Origin: Lysobacter sp. K5869
GTDB taxonomy: Bacteria > Pseudomonadota > Gammaproteobacteria > Xanthomonadales > Xanthomonadaceae
Direction of reading: 5' to 3'
DNA length: 64,000 nt
Assembly: GCF_018847975.1 (NCBI RefSeq)
Contig: NZ_CP072597.1
Span: 5,185,001-5,249,000 of the forward strand
The notes under the pieces are model-generated. The model did no database searches and was not told where the DNA came from. It saw only the letters and a program-made list of their open reading frames with translations. This document shows, one piece after another, positions 17,049-26,333 of the stretch. The translations under genes were made by a program, and so were the position numbers. Each line of letters opens with the position of its first letter. Within the stretch, counting starts at the first letter, position 1.

Positions 17049-18205
17049 CCGCGACGGGCGCGACGGCGTCGCGCTTCCAGCGCTTTTGGCTGCCCGGGCT
17101 CGCGTTCAAAGCGGTGGTGATCGGCGGCGGCTACGCCACCGGACGCGAGCTGGCCGAGTTCTTCCTGCCCTCGGGCCCGTGGGGCGGCGTGTACGCGATC
17201 GCCGTCGCGACCGCGCTGTGGAGCGCGGTGTGCGTGGTCACCTTCGCCCTCGCGCAAACCTTGCGCGCGTTCGACTACCGCAGCTTCTTCCGGCGCTTGC
17301 TCGGGCCGCTGTGGTGGACCTTCGAGTGGGCCTATCTGGCCTTGCTGATGGTGTTGTTGGCGGTGTTCGGCGCCGCCGCGGGCGCGATCGGGCAATCGCT
17401 GCTGGGCTGGCCGCCGCTGGCCGGCACCTGGTGTCTGGTCGCGGCGATCGCCGCGGCGGTTTGTTTCGGCAACGAATCGGTCGAGCGCTTGTTCAAGTGG
17501 GTGTCGTTCTTCCTCTACGGCGTGTACGCATTGTTCGCGGTGTTGGCGCTGTCGGCGTTCGGCGACCGCATCGCGGCCGCATTCGCCGCCTCGCCGGCGC
17601 CGGCCGGCGCGCGCTGGTTCACCGACGGACTGACCTATGCCGGCTACAACCTCGTCGGCGCGGTGGTGATCCTGCCGGTGGCGCGGCATTTCCTGCGCCG
17701 CCGCGACGCCGTGATCGCCGGCCTGATCGCCGGCCCGCTGGCGATGCTGCCGGCGCTGGCCTTCTTCGTCTGCATGACCGCGTTCTATCCCGCCATCGCC
17801 GCGCAGACGCTGCCGTCGGACTATCTGCTGCAACGCTTGAACCTGCCGTGGTTCCACGCCCTGTTCCAGCTGATGGTGTTCAGCGCGTTGCTGGAAAGCG
17901 GCGCCGGCGCCGTGCACGCGATCAACGAACGCGCCGCCGCGGCATGGCGCGCGCGGCGCGGCGACGAATTGCCGGCGCGCGCGCGTCTGGCCCTGGCCGC
18001 CGCCTTGCTGCTGGGTTCGATCTTCCTGGCCGACCGGATCGGGCTGATCGCCTTGATCGCCAGCGGTTATCGCTGGCTGTCGTACGGTTTGTTGACCGTG
18101 TATGTCGCGCCGCTGCTGACTTGGGGCGTGTGGCTGTTGTCGCGCGCTCCCGCGCCCGCCGCGTCCTTCCACCCATCCACCGCCGATTCGCCGAGGATGC
18201 CATGA
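17045..18205 (+). CDS. YkvI-like membrane transporter
   Basis: 386 residues with 10 or more hydrophobic segments and a short cytoplasmic N terminus. It begins GLAFKAVVIGGGYATGRELAEFF, the conserved first-helix signature of YkvI-type proteins, which are related in fold to amino-acid/sodium symporters. The substrate is not known. Tight coupling to the DgcN-like gene (4-base overlap) and the following serine hydrolase (4-base overlap) suggests it carries an amino acid or small peptide product of the cluster across the inner membrane. Confidence 0.75.
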   Translation: MTATGATASRFQRFWLPGLAFKAVVIGGGYATGRELAEFFLPSGPWGGVYAIAVATALWSAVCVVTFALAQTLRAFDYRSFFRRLLGPLWWTFEWAYLALLMVLLAVFGAAAGAIGQSLLGWPPLAGTWCLVAAIAAAVCFGNESVERLFKWVSFFLYGVYALFAVLALSAFGDRIAAAFAASPAPAGARWFTDGLTYAGYNLVGAVVILPVARHFLRRRDAVIAGLIAGPLAMLPALAFFVCMTAFYPAIAAQTLPSDYLLQRLNLPWFHALFQLMVFSALLESGAGAVHAINERAAAAWRARRGDELPARARLALAAALLLGSIFLADRIGLIALIASGYRWLSYGLLTVYVAPLLTWGVWLLSRAPAPAASFHPSTADSPRMP

Positions 18206-20163
18206 GCTTGTCCCGTCTCCGCTGTTCCCTGCTGTTGGCCGCGACGCTCGTCTGCGCGGCCGCCGTCGCGCAACCTGCGCCGACCGCAGCGACGCCGGCG
18301 CCCGCCGCCGCGCCCGCGCAACGCCTGGATCCCGCCGAACTGGGCGCCTACGTCGACGGCGTCGTCGACGCCTACCGCCGCCGCTACGGCATCGCCGGCG
18401 TCACCGTCGCCGTGGTCGATGCGCAAGGCCCGTTGTTGCTGCGCGGCTACGGTTCGGCCTCGCAACAGCCGCAACGCGCGGTAACGCCCGATGCCACCTT
18501 GTTCCGCATCGGCTCGGTGTCCAAGACCTTCACCTATCTGGAAACGCTGAAGCTGATCGACGCGGGCAAGCTCCAACTCGATACGCCGGTCAACGACTAC
18601 CTGCCCGCCGCGCTCAAGCTGCCCGACGACGGCTATCCGCCGGTGTTGCTGCGGCACCTGCTCACCCACACCGCCGGTTACGAGGATTCCGCATTCGGCC
18701 ATTTGTTCGCGCAAGATCCGCGTCGCGCGCTGACTCTGGCCGATTACCTGCAGCGCCACCGCCCCGCGCGCGTGCGCGCGCCGGGGACGCATGCGGTCTA
18801 CTCCAACTACAGCGTCGCCCTGCTCGGCGAAGTGCTGGCGCAAGTCGCCGGCGCGCCGTTCGAGACGCTGATCGAACGCGACCTGTTCCAGCCGATGGGC
18901 ATGCGGCGCACCACCTTCCGCGAACCGCTCGGCCAGCACGATCCGCGCGACAGCGGCGCCGCGTTCGCCGGGCTGTGGTCGCAGGGCTACGAACGTAAGA
19001 GCGGCGGCTTCGCTAAGCGCGGGTTCGAGTACATCGCCCAGCTCGCGCCGGCCGGTTCGGTGTCGAGCGACGCGGCCGACATGGCGCGTTATCTGCGCAT
19101 GCTGTTGGGCCGCGGCCAACTCGACGGCCGCGCGATCGTGCCGCCGTCCGCGTTCGCCAAGCTCGAAGGCGCGCCGCTGTTCGCCACCGCGCCGGACGCG
19201 ACCGGCCTGTCTTACGGTTTCTTCCGCCACCGTTACGGGCAGGTGCTGAGCCTGGAGCACGGCGGCGCGACGCTGTACTTCCACTCGAATCTGGTCGCGG
19301 TGCCGGAACTGGGCTTCGGCGTGTTCGTGTCCACCAACACCGACAGCGGCCGGCGCTTGGCCGCGGAGTTGCCGGGATTGCTGTTGCAGCATTACTTCCA
19401 ACGCGCGCGGCCTTCCGCGGCGCCGGTGCCCGGCCCCGATGCGGCCGCGGCGGCGAAACCGTATCTGGGGCGCTACCTCGGCGAGCGGCGCAACTATCGC
19501 CGCTTCGAGAAGTTGCTGACCGCGAGCAACGCCGAAGTCGGCGTCGCCGCCGACGGCTATCTGACCTTGTCCGCGGGCGAGGACACCACGCGCTGGGTCG
19601 CGGAAAAGCCCGACGTGTTCCGCGCGGTGGAAGGCCCGGACCGGCTGGTGTTTCTGCGCGAGAACGGCCAGGTGACCGGCTTCGTCTCGCCGTACGGCCA
19701 CGACGTGTTCGACCGCGCCGGCCCGCTCGACAGTGCGAACGCGCTGTACGCGCTGCTGGCGCTGAGCGCGCTGGTCTCGCTCGGCGTGTTGACCGGGCAG
19801 TGGCTGCGCCGTCGCCAGCCGCGCGGTCAGGACGCGGGCGCGCGCCGCAGCAGTTTCTGGCTCGGGGCCAGCGCGGCGGCGTGGCTCGCGTTCGCGGCGA
19901 TGTTCGCCACCGCGTTCCTGCAATTGGCCGGCGCCGGCAGCGCCGCGGTGTTCAGCTACCCGGGCACGTTGCTGCGTCTGGCGATCTGGTTCGGCACGCT
20001 GCCGCTGGCGTTGACCGTGGCCGACATCGCGCTGCTGTGGCCGGCGCTGCGCACGCGCGAGTTCGGTTTCTGGCGCAAGTCGCGCCACTTCGCCGCGGTC
20101 GCCGCGTTCGCGCTGGCGGCGGTGGCGATGTGGCATTGGAACGTGCTCGGCTGGCGGGTCTGA
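18202..20163 (+). CDS. Serine hydrolase of the beta-lactamase/DD-peptidase family with C-terminal membrane domain
   Basis: 653 residues. Signal peptide about 1-23 and an Ala/Pro linker, then a class C beta-lactamase-like domain (about 43-400) with the SxxK nucleophile GSVSK (Ser105, Lys108), a YSN motif within HAVYSNYS, and EHGGA in place of KTG. A middle lipocalin-like or linker part follows, then four hydrophobic segments near 512-530, 556-578, 590-612 and 625-648. Family members cleave D-amino-acid peptides or esters in the periplasm. In this run it probably releases D-residues from peptides. Last gene of the six-gene cluster. Confidence 0.82.
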   Translation: MSLSRLRCSLLLAATLVCAAAVAQPAPTAATPAPAAAPAQRLDPAELGAYVDGVVDAYRRRYGIAGVTVAVVDAQGPLLLRGYGSASQQPQRAVTPDATLFRIGSVSKTFTYLETLKLIDAGKLQLDTPVNDYLPAALKLPDDGYPPVLLRHLLTHTAGYEDSAFGHLFAQDPRRALTLADYLQRHRPARVRAPGTHAVYSNYSVALLGEVLAQVAGAPFETLIERDLFQPMGMRRTTFREPLGQHDPRDSGAAFAGLWSQGYERKSGGFAKRGFEYIAQLAPAGSVSSDAADMARYLRMLLGRGQLDGRAIVPPSAFAKLEGAPLFATAPDATGLSYGFFRHRYGQVLSLEHGGATLYFHSNLVAVPELGFGVFVSTNTDSGRRLAAELPGLLLQHYFQRARPSAAPVPGPDAAAAAKPYLGRYLGERRNYRRFEKLLTASNAEVGVAADGYLTLSAGEDTTRWVAEKPDVFRAVEGPDRLVFLRENGQVTGFVSPYGHDVFDRAGPLDSANALYALLALSALVSLGVLTGQWLRRRQPRGQDAGARRSSFWLGASAAAWLAFAAMFATAFLQLAGAGSAAVFSYPGTLLRLAIWFGTLPLALTVADIALLWPALRTREFGFWRKSRHFAAVAAFALAAVAMWHWNVLGWRV

Positions 20164-20271
20164 GCCGGGCTCGGCGCAAGCGGCGAACGTCGCGCGCGTC
20201 CCTCGCCGCAACGACGCGGCGCTCGCCGCGCACCGCGCCGCCACGACGGCGGCGCGGTGCGTGGGTCGCGC

Positions 20272-20556
20272 TCAGGGGTACTGGCAGCGGATCGCCACCG
20301 TCACGCCCCAATTGGGGTGGATGTATTGCGCGCTGACCACGGTGTAGCCGAACAGCACGCTGCCGCCGGACTGCTGGCAAACCGTGATGGCCTGATTGAT
20401 GGCGATGACGGTGGCCGTGGTCTGGTCGGCCCAAGCGCCGCTGCCGTAGACGAAATTGGTGTGCGGTTCGGCCGAGGCGGTCGGCGCGAACACCGCGGCG
20501 GCGAGCAACAACGCGGCCGCGCCGCTCTTCAAGCTGTGCTTCATGCGCGAAATCAT
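20272..20556 (-). CDS. Small exported protein, unknown
   Basis: 94 residues from the ATG at 20556, which has a strong AGGAGGA site 7 bases upstream. An internal Met at residue 5 is an alternative but lacks such a site. Signal peptide to about residue 29 (TASA|EP). The ~65-residue mature part has two Cys (VCQQSG, IRCQYP) that may pair, plus several aromatic residues. No family is recognised. It is transcribed against the serine hydrolase and so is outside that cluster. Confidence 0.6.
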   Translation of the reverse strand: MISRMKHSLKSGAAALLLAAAVFAPTASAEPHTNFVYGSGAWADQTTATVIAINQAITVCQQSGGSVLFGYTVVSAQYIHPNWGVTVAIRCQYP

Positions 20557-20953
20557 GGGGCTGTCCTCCTGACGCCGCCGGATCGACGGCCCCCCACGCT
20601 AGCCAAGCGCCGCGGCGGCGAAGTTTGACCGCGCGCACGCGCGGCGCGGCGGTTGCGCGATCCGCGACCGCGGTGGACATCGGCGCCGCGCTTCGTGACT
20701 TGCGCGCTGAACCCGGGCCATCGCGGTCGCGCCCGCACCGGCGTCGCGATCACCTGCGCTTTCCGGCCGCGGTCACGCCCGGTGCCGCCGCGCTCTGCGA
20801 CGGCCGCCGACTGCGCGAAGGCCGCGCCGCGGCCGCTGTCTCGGGATTGTCACGGAACAGCCATAAATTGCGCGGAGCCGCGCGGTGGCGGTTCTACCAC
20901 CGGACCTGTCCACCCGCGCCCCTTCTCTCCCAGCGATTTCCAGGCGATCCCCC

Positions 20954-21478
20954 ATGCGTCCGCTCAAGCTCGCGTCCCTGCTGTTGCTCCTGCTCGCGCT
21001 GTCCTTCGCCGCCCAGGCGCGCAAACCCTATGTCGAGATCGAGCGCAAGCTGAGCGCGCAGCAGTTGCAGGAGGTCGGCCTCAGCGACGAACAACTGGCC
21101 AAGCTCAACCGCATGCTGCGCGAAGCCGAGGACGGCGCGTCGCGCGGCGCCGATGCGACCGCCGCGGCCGACGCCGAAGACGCCGGCCCGCAGGTCGGCG
21201 CCGGCGCTCCGCGCGAACGCGCGCCGGGCGCGGGCCAATTCATCGGCCTCAACGACGAGCCGATCAAGAGTCGGCTCAAGCACGACGTGGCGGGCTGGGA
21301 GCCCGGCACCGTGTTCGAGCTGGAGAACGGCCAGCAGTGGAAGGTGCTCAAGGGCCGCATGAGCCTGAAGAAGCCGATGGTCAAGCCCGAGATCGTGGTG
21401 GTGCCGGGCGTGGCCGGCCGCTGGTTCTTGCAGGTCGACGAAGACATGCCGAAGGCGCGCGTCTACCGCATCGATTGA
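20954..21478 (+). CDS. Exported protein of unknown function
   Basis: 174 residues from ATG 20954. Signal peptide 1-21 (LLLLLLALSFAAQA). Then a Lys/Glu-rich helical region (YVEIERKLSAQQLQEVGLSDEQLAKLNRML), an Ala-rich linker, and a C-terminal globular part with FELENGQQWKVLKGRM and RWFLQVDEDMPKARVYRID. The latter resembles the small beta-barrel tail common in Xanthomonadaceae exported proteins in which xLENGQxWxx is a recurring motif. Probably periplasmic. No biochemical role is known to me. Confidence 0.7.
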   Translation: MRPLKLASLLLLLLALSFAAQARKPYVEIERKLSAQQLQEVGLSDEQLAKLNRMLREAEDGASRGADATAAADAEDAGPQVGAGAPRERAPGAGQFIGLNDEPIKSRLKHDVAGWEPGTVFELENGQQWKVLKGRMSLKKPMVKPEIVVVPGVAGRWFLQVDEDMPKARVYRID

Positions 21479-21496
21479 TTCCGCGGCGGCGCGGCG

Positions 21497-22513
21497 CTAT
21501 GGCGCCGTCGCCGCGGCGTAGGCGCCCTGCACCACCTGCGCCATGCGCGCGTAGTCCAAGGTCTCGTAGGTGTCGTCGGGCTGGTGATAGCGCCGGCTGC
21601 GCAGAAACGCGGTGTCGCCGATCATCAGCGCCGGAAAGCCTTCGCGCCAGTACGAGAGGTGATCGGAGAAATCCACGCCCTGCACCAGCAGCGGCGGCGC
21701 GTTGATCGAATGCACCGGCAGCGGCGTGGCGCCGGCCATCGCCGCCTTGATCTTGCGGGTCAGGCCGAAGTCGCCCATCCGCCCGACCACGACGACGAAG
21801 TCGCCGCGGTCCGAATACAAGCGGTGCATGCCGGGCACCGGATAAGTCTGGCTGCCGGGCCGGTCGCTGAAGCGGCCGATCATTTCCAGCGACAGCATGA
21901 ATTCGACCTCGCGCCCTTGCGCGCGCAAGGCCCGCGCATGCCACGCGCTGCCCATGTGTTCGCTGCGGAAATGCGGCGGCTCTTCCAAGGTGTAGGCGAC
22001 CAGCTCGACCGGCCGCGACGGCGGCGCGCGGCCGAGCATGCGCGCCAGTTCCAATAAGCCGGCCACGCCGCTGGCGTTGTCGTCGGCGCCGGGCGTGTGC
22101 GTGCGCGGCGAGTAACCGCGCGGGTCGCCGCTGTCGACGCCGGTGTCGGCGTAGGAATCGTAGTGCGCGCCGATCACCCGCAGCGGGCCGGTGTCGGGGC
22201 CGAAGCGGGCGACGACGTTGCGATAGGTCTGGCCTTCCACGATCACCGGCTGATCGCCGACGCGCGCGCCGGCCCGTTCGAATTCGGCGCGCAGATAGGT
22301 CGCGACGCGTTCGAGATTCTCCGGCCGGTCGTAGCTGCGCGGATAGAAATCCACCGACAGCCGCTTCACGTCCTCGCGCAGGCGCTGCGCGTCGGCGGCC
22401 GGCGGCGTCGAAGGCCGCGGCGTCACGCCGGGCTGGACCACCACGAACAACGTCGCAGCGGCCAGCGCCGCCAGCGTGAACAGCATCAGCGCGAGCCGGC
22501 GCAGTCGTTTCAT
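21497..22513 (-). CDS. M28-family zinc aminopeptidase, membrane-anchored
   Basis: 338 residues from the ATG at 22513. One N-terminal hydrophobic segment (about 8-28) acts as signal anchor. The peptidase domain shows the M28 co-catalytic zinc ligands in order: GAHYDS, PGADDNASG, the catalytic Glu pair in YTLEEPPHF, and the late HQPDDTYE His. Members remove N-terminal residues from peptides outside the cytoplasm. The neighbour on the opposite strand is the DUF2252 gene, divergent with 159 bases between. Convergent with the 20954-21478 gene. Confidence 0.85.
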   Translation of the reverse strand: MKRLRRLALMLFTLAALAAATLFVVVQPGVTPRPSTPPAADAQRLREDVKRLSVDFYPRSYDRPENLERVATYLRAEFERAGARVGDQPVIVEGQTYRNVVARFGPDTGPLRVIGAHYDSYADTGVDSGDPRGYSPRTHTPGADDNASGVAGLLELARMLGRAPPSRPVELVAYTLEEPPHFRSEHMGSAWHARALRAQGREVEFMLSLEMIGRFSDRPGSQTYPVPGMHRLYSDRGDFVVVVGRMGDFGLTRKIKAAMAGATPLPVHSINAPPLLVQGVDFSDHLSYWREGFPALMIGDTAFLRSRRYHQPDDTYETLDYARMAQVVQGAYAAATAP

Positions 22514-22672
22514 CCGAGCATCCTTGTTCCGTACGGGTCCAGACCGCCATGCAAGCGCATTTCGCGCCGCCGCGCCAGTCTCGGCCTCGGCCGGGTCATG
22601 CGCCTGACACATGCCGATGCTCGACTCGGCTGCGCCGCCGTGCCCGCGCGGCCCCTCGTTCAAGGATCGCGC

Positions 22673-24043
22673 ATGCCCTCGCCCCGCACCTCGCTGCTCG
22701 CTTTCGCCCTCGTCCTGGCCGCCTGCGCCCAGGTTCCCGCCGACGCCGCCAGCGCGCGCAAGAGCTGGGTCGTGCAGCAGATCCACGACCACAACCATCC
22801 CTACGCCGCCACCGCCAGCGGCGAGCTCGACACCAAGCTGGCGACCATGGCCGGCGGCGCGTTCGCGTTCTACCGCGGCAGCGCGCACCTGTTCTTCCAG
22901 GACATGAAGACCCTGCCGGCCTCGGCCTACGCGACGACCCAAACCGGCTACACCTGGATCGGCGGCGACGCCCATCTGGGCAACTTCGACGCCTCGCGCG
23001 ACAGCAGCGGCAAGGCGGTGTTCAAGGTCGCCGACTTCGACGAAGGTTACCTGGGCCAATACGTGTGGGATCTGCGCCGGCTCGCCGCGAGTCTGGTGTT
23101 GGCCGGCCACGACAACGGCCTGAGCGACAGCGACATCGGCGCGGCCGTCGACACCCTGGTCGGCGCCTACGTCGATCAGATGAACGACTTCAAAGGCACC
23201 AGCGGCGAGAGCACGTTCCGCCTGACCAAGGACACCACCACCGGCGTCGTCGACGACACCATCGGCGCCGCCGACGGCAAGACCCGCGACAAACTGCTGT
23301 CGAAGTACACCGCGGTCAGCGGCGGCGCGCGCAAGTTCCAGGCGCTGTCGAACCTGATCGCGGTGCCGGCGGCGACCTACAGCGGCGTGACGTCGGCGAT
23401 GGCCGGGTACGTGTCGTCGATCGCTTCGTCCAAGCGCTATCCGGCCGCGTTCTACACGGTCAAGGACGTGCGCCAGAAGCTCGGCTCCGGCGTCGGCAGC
23501 CTCGGCCGCGCGCGCTATTACGTGTTGGTCGAAGGCGCGAGCGCGTCGACCTCCGACGATGTGATTCTGGAATTCAAGCAAGAAGCCGTCAGCGCCGTCG
23601 CCGCGGCCGCGCCGGGCCGCTTGCCGGCCAGCGCTTACGACAGTCACGAAGGCCTGCGCGTGGCGCGCACGGCCAAGGCGCAGGTGAGCAACGCCGAGGT
23701 GCTGATCGGCCACGCCAGCGTCGGCGGGCTGCCGTTCTACGTGCACGAGAAGTCGCCGTTCCAAGAAGACTTCGACCCGGCCAAGCTCGACAGCGCGGGC
23801 AAGTTGAACACCGCGGCCGGCTATCTGGGCCAAGCGCTGGCCAGCGCGCACGCCTTGGCCGATCAGGATTACGACAGCGCGGTGGTGAGCTACAGCATCG
23901 ACAAGCAAGTCAGCGATGCGGTCGTCAGCAAGAGCGGGCTGAAGTCGGAGATCCGCGCGTTCGCGTTTTCGTACGCCGATCAGGTGGAACTGGATTGGGA
24001 GGCGTTCGTGGAGGCCTACAACGCGGGGACGCCGTTGTACTGA
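22673..24043 (+). CDS. DUF2252-family lipoprotein, kinase-like fold
   Basis: 456 residues. A lipoprotein signal is clear (LVLAAC, Cys about residue 18). The DUF2252 core shows GDAHLGNF, which resembles a catalytic-loop HxGN, followed by VADFDEGYLGQYVWDLRRLAASL, which resembles the metal-binding DFD and the helix after it in aminoglycoside-kinase-like proteins. Most DUF2252 proteins are cytoplasmic, so an exported lipidated version, where ATP is scarce, is unusual. The function is unknown. A hairpin just after the stop probably ends its transcript. Confidence 0.8.
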   Translation: MPSPRTSLLAFALVLAACAQVPADAASARKSWVVQQIHDHNHPYAATASGELDTKLATMAGGAFAFYRGSAHLFFQDMKTLPASAYATTQTGYTWIGGDAHLGNFDASRDSSGKAVFKVADFDEGYLGQYVWDLRRLAASLVLAGHDNGLSDSDIGAAVDTLVGAYVDQMNDFKGTSGESTFRLTKDTTTGVVDDTIGAADGKTRDKLLSKYTAVSGGARKFQALSNLIAVPAATYSGVTSAMAGYVSSIASSKRYPAAFYTVKDVRQKLGSGVGSLGRARYYVLVEGASASTSDDVILEFKQEAVSAVAAAAPGRLPASAYDSHEGLRVARTAKAQVSNAEVLIGHASVGGLPFYVHEKSPFQEDFDPAKLDSAGKLNTAAGYLGQALASAHALADQDYDSAVVSYSIDKQVSDAVVSKSGLKSEIRAFAFSYADQVELDWEAFVEAYNAGTPLY

Positions 24044-24054
24044 GGTCGGATCCC

Positions 24055-24124
24055 AGGAACGAGCGAAGAGGAACGAGTGAGGGCCGGGGAACTACTCGTT
24101 CCTCGCTTCTCTTCGCTCGTTCCT
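24055..24124. terminator. Imperfect inverted repeat between convergent genes
   Basis: The arms 24055-24078 and 24094-24124 are reverse complements except for a 7-base insertion in the right arm. They can form a long hairpin on either strand between the DUF2252 gene and the convergent MipA gene. There is no T tract, so it may be a bidirectional terminator of the GC/AG-rich type or a small dispersed repeat. Short internal repeats (GGAACGAG) also occur. Confidence 0.5.
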
Positions 24125-24173
24125 TCGCTCAAATCCCAGCGCGCGCCCTACTCGGGCGCGCGCCGGCCGGCCG

Positions 24174-24977
24174 TCAGAAACTGCGCACCACGCCGAAGAA
24201 CGCCTGCGCCACGCCGTCGGTGTCCTCGGCGATCAGCGGGCTGTCGCTGATCTCGTCCGGCAACACCTGATAGCCGACGTTGGCCATGAACCGCCACTTC
24301 TGCGCGAACGGCCGCGCCACGGTCAGGCCGACGTACGGGATCGTCGCGCTGCCCGGGCGATAGTCGACCACGCCGCGGCGCACTTCCTTGTCCAAGGTGC
24401 CGTAGTAGTAGTTGGCCAGATCCTTGGACAGCACGGTCACGCCGACCGCCGGCGTCAGCAGCCATTGGCCGGCCTGCATCGGGTAGCGGTAGCTCGCGTC
24501 GGCTTGGAAGCCGCCGCTGACGTCGAGGATGTCGGCCTTCACTTCCAACTGCACTTCGCCGGCGCTGCCGCGCCAGCTCACCGAGGCGCCGGCGTCGACG
24601 CTGTCGTCGCGGTCCGACAGCAAGTCGCGGTTGATGCCGCGCTTGAGCAGCTCGCGCCGGCCGAAGTCCTTGGCGTCCATCGCGTCGAGACGGCCGCCGA
24701 GGAACACGTCGACCACCACGTCCTCGCGCTTGATCAGGTGATAGCCGGCGCTGATGCCGCGGAAATAGAAGCGGTCGCCCTCGTAGCCGACGAACGGGAT
24801 CACCCGGGTGTGGTTGCCTTCGCCCGCGTACAACTCGTTGCGGGTGCCGGCGGCGATGCCGACGCTCCAGTTCGACGGCGCCATGTCGGCGCGCTCCTCG
24901 CCTTCTTTGCGGACTTGGGCCGATACCGCGACGGGAAGCGAAAGCAACAACAAGGGAACGATGCGGGCGATGCGCAT
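24174..24977 (-). CDS. MipA/OmpV-family outer-membrane protein
   Basis: 267 residues with a signal peptide (MRIARIVPLLLLSLPVAVSAQ). The mature part has the alternating hydrophobic pattern of an outer-membrane beta-barrel and ends in VVRSF with a C-terminal Phe. Family features seen are WSVGIAAGTRNELYAGEGNHTRVIPFVGYEGDRFYFRG near the start and LAKPF-like ARPFAQKWRFMANVGYQVLPDEISDSPL near the end. MipA was described as a scaffold between peptidoglycan synthases and lytic enzymes; most homologs have no tested role. Confidence 0.85.
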   Translation of the reverse strand: MRIARIVPLLLLSLPVAVSAQVRKEGEERADMAPSNWSVGIAAGTRNELYAGEGNHTRVIPFVGYEGDRFYFRGISAGYHLIKREDVVVDVFLGGRLDAMDAKDFGRRELLKRGINRDLLSDRDDSVDAGASVSWRGSAGEVQLEVKADILDVSGGFQADASYRYPMQAGQWLLTPAVGVTVLSKDLANYYYGTLDKEVRRGVVDYRPGSATIPYVGLTVARPFAQKWRFMANVGYQVLPDEISDSPLIAEDTDGVAQAFFGVVRSF

Positions 24978-25335
24978 GGAGGAGTGTCCTGAGGGTGGGG
25001 AAGAAATACAGCGGAAGACCGACGCGGCGCGCGAACGCGCGCCACGACGCTAACGGCGGGGTTTTAAGAGTTGTTTAAAGCGCGGCGCCGGCGCGCGCGG
25101 CGACGGCGATGCATGGATACGACGACTGCGGGAGTGCGGTTGCGGTTCGCGCGGCGCGACGCGAACGTGCGCATGCGTATCGCGCGGACGCGTCCACGAC
25201 GATGCGCGAGCGCGCCGGCGCCGCGAGCCTTCGCGGCCCGCTGACCAAATACCCGATGCGCTGTGCCGACGGGCGCGCGACTTGTAATCGTGATACTCAG
25301 CGCACGGTTTTTCGCGCGAGACGGATAACTGCCGC

Positions 25336-26235
25336 TCAGCTTTCGCCGCTGAGCGTATCGATCAAGGCGCGCGACGCCGCCGACAAGCGCCGGTGCGGCG
25401 CGTAGATCAACGAGAACGGCCGCGAGCGGCCGCGCAGATCCGACAAGATTTCGGTCAAGCGTCCGCCGCGCACGCGGCCTTCGACGACGAAGTCGTAGCT
25501 CTGGCAGACGCCGAGCCCGTGTTCGGCCAGCGACACCGCGCCGAGCACGTCGTCGCTCACCCGCAGCGGCGATTCGGGCGTCCAGTCGACATCGCGCCCG
25601 CCGTCGCGGAATTGCCACTGGGCGATGCGGCCGGTGCTGGGCATCTCGAACGGCAGCACGGTGTGCGCGGCCAGTTCGTCGAGCGTGCGCGGCTCGCCGC
25701 GCCGGCTCAGGTAATCGGGCGAGGCGACCACGCACAGCGCGGCGTCTTCGAGCTTGCGCGCGGCCAGACCGCTGTCGGGCAACTGGCCCAGACGCACCGC
25801 CAGATCGAAGCCTTCGGCGACCAGATCGACGTTGCGGTTGGCGATGTTGAGTTCGACCCGCACCCGCGGGTAGCGCTCGGCGAAGCGCCGCAACAGCGGC
25901 GGCAGACGGTAGTGGCCGTAGGTGGTCGGCACGCTCAGGCGCACCCGGCCGCTGAGTTCGCCGCCCTGCCCCTGGATCGCGCGCTCGGCCTCGTCGATCT
26001 GCGCGAACGCGGCGCGCGCCTGTTCCAGATACAGCCGGCCGGCTTCGGTCAGACCCTGGCGGCGCGTGGTCCGGCGCAGCAGTTGCGCGCCGAGGCGGTT
26101 CTCCAGCCGCGCCACCGCGCGGCTGACCACCGAGGGCGTGGTCGCCAGCGCTACCGCGGCGGCGCTGAGCGAGCCGTGCTCGACCACGGCGATGAAGGTT
26201 TCCACGTCGCCGAGATGATCGAAGCGCCGGCCCAT
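25336..26235 (-). CDS. LysR-family transcriptional regulator
   Basis: 299 residues from the ATG at 26235. The N-terminal winged helix-turn-helix (about 8-66) reads [40 protein letters not shown]. The C-terminal substrate-binding domain (about 93-295) begins [21 protein letters not shown]. Divergent from the DJ-1/PfpI gene, with 98 bases between starts, the usual layout in which the LysR protein controls both its own gene and the divergent one. The effector is unknown. Confidence 0.92.
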   Translation of the reverse strand: MGRRFDHLGDVETFIAVVEHGSLSAAAVALATTPSVVSRAVARLENRLGAQLLRRTTRRQGLTEAGRLYLEQARAAFAQIDEAERAIQGQGGELSGRVRLSVPTTYGHYRLPPLLRRFAERYPRVRVELNIANRNVDLVAEGFDLAVRLGQLPDSGLAARKLEDAALCVVASPDYLSRRGEPRTLDELAAHTVLPFEMPSTGRIAQWQFRDGGRDVDWTPESPLRVSDDVLGAVSLAEHGLGVCQSYDFVVEGRVRGGRLTEILSDLRGRSRPFSLIYAPHRRLSAASRALIDTLSGES

Positions 26236-26333
26236 CTTTGCTCCTGGAGAACAAATCAATTCCCGTCGCGGGATTTTATCGCCGCGCAAGAGCGCAATAC
26301 AGTGCCGGCCATCGTCCCCTCAGGAGTTTTGCG

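Noticed and set aside
21381..22550. Minus-strand frame overlapping the M28 peptidase gene
   Set aside because: It is a different frame of the same gene with Ala/Arg/Gly-rich product. The M28 frame carries all zinc ligands.
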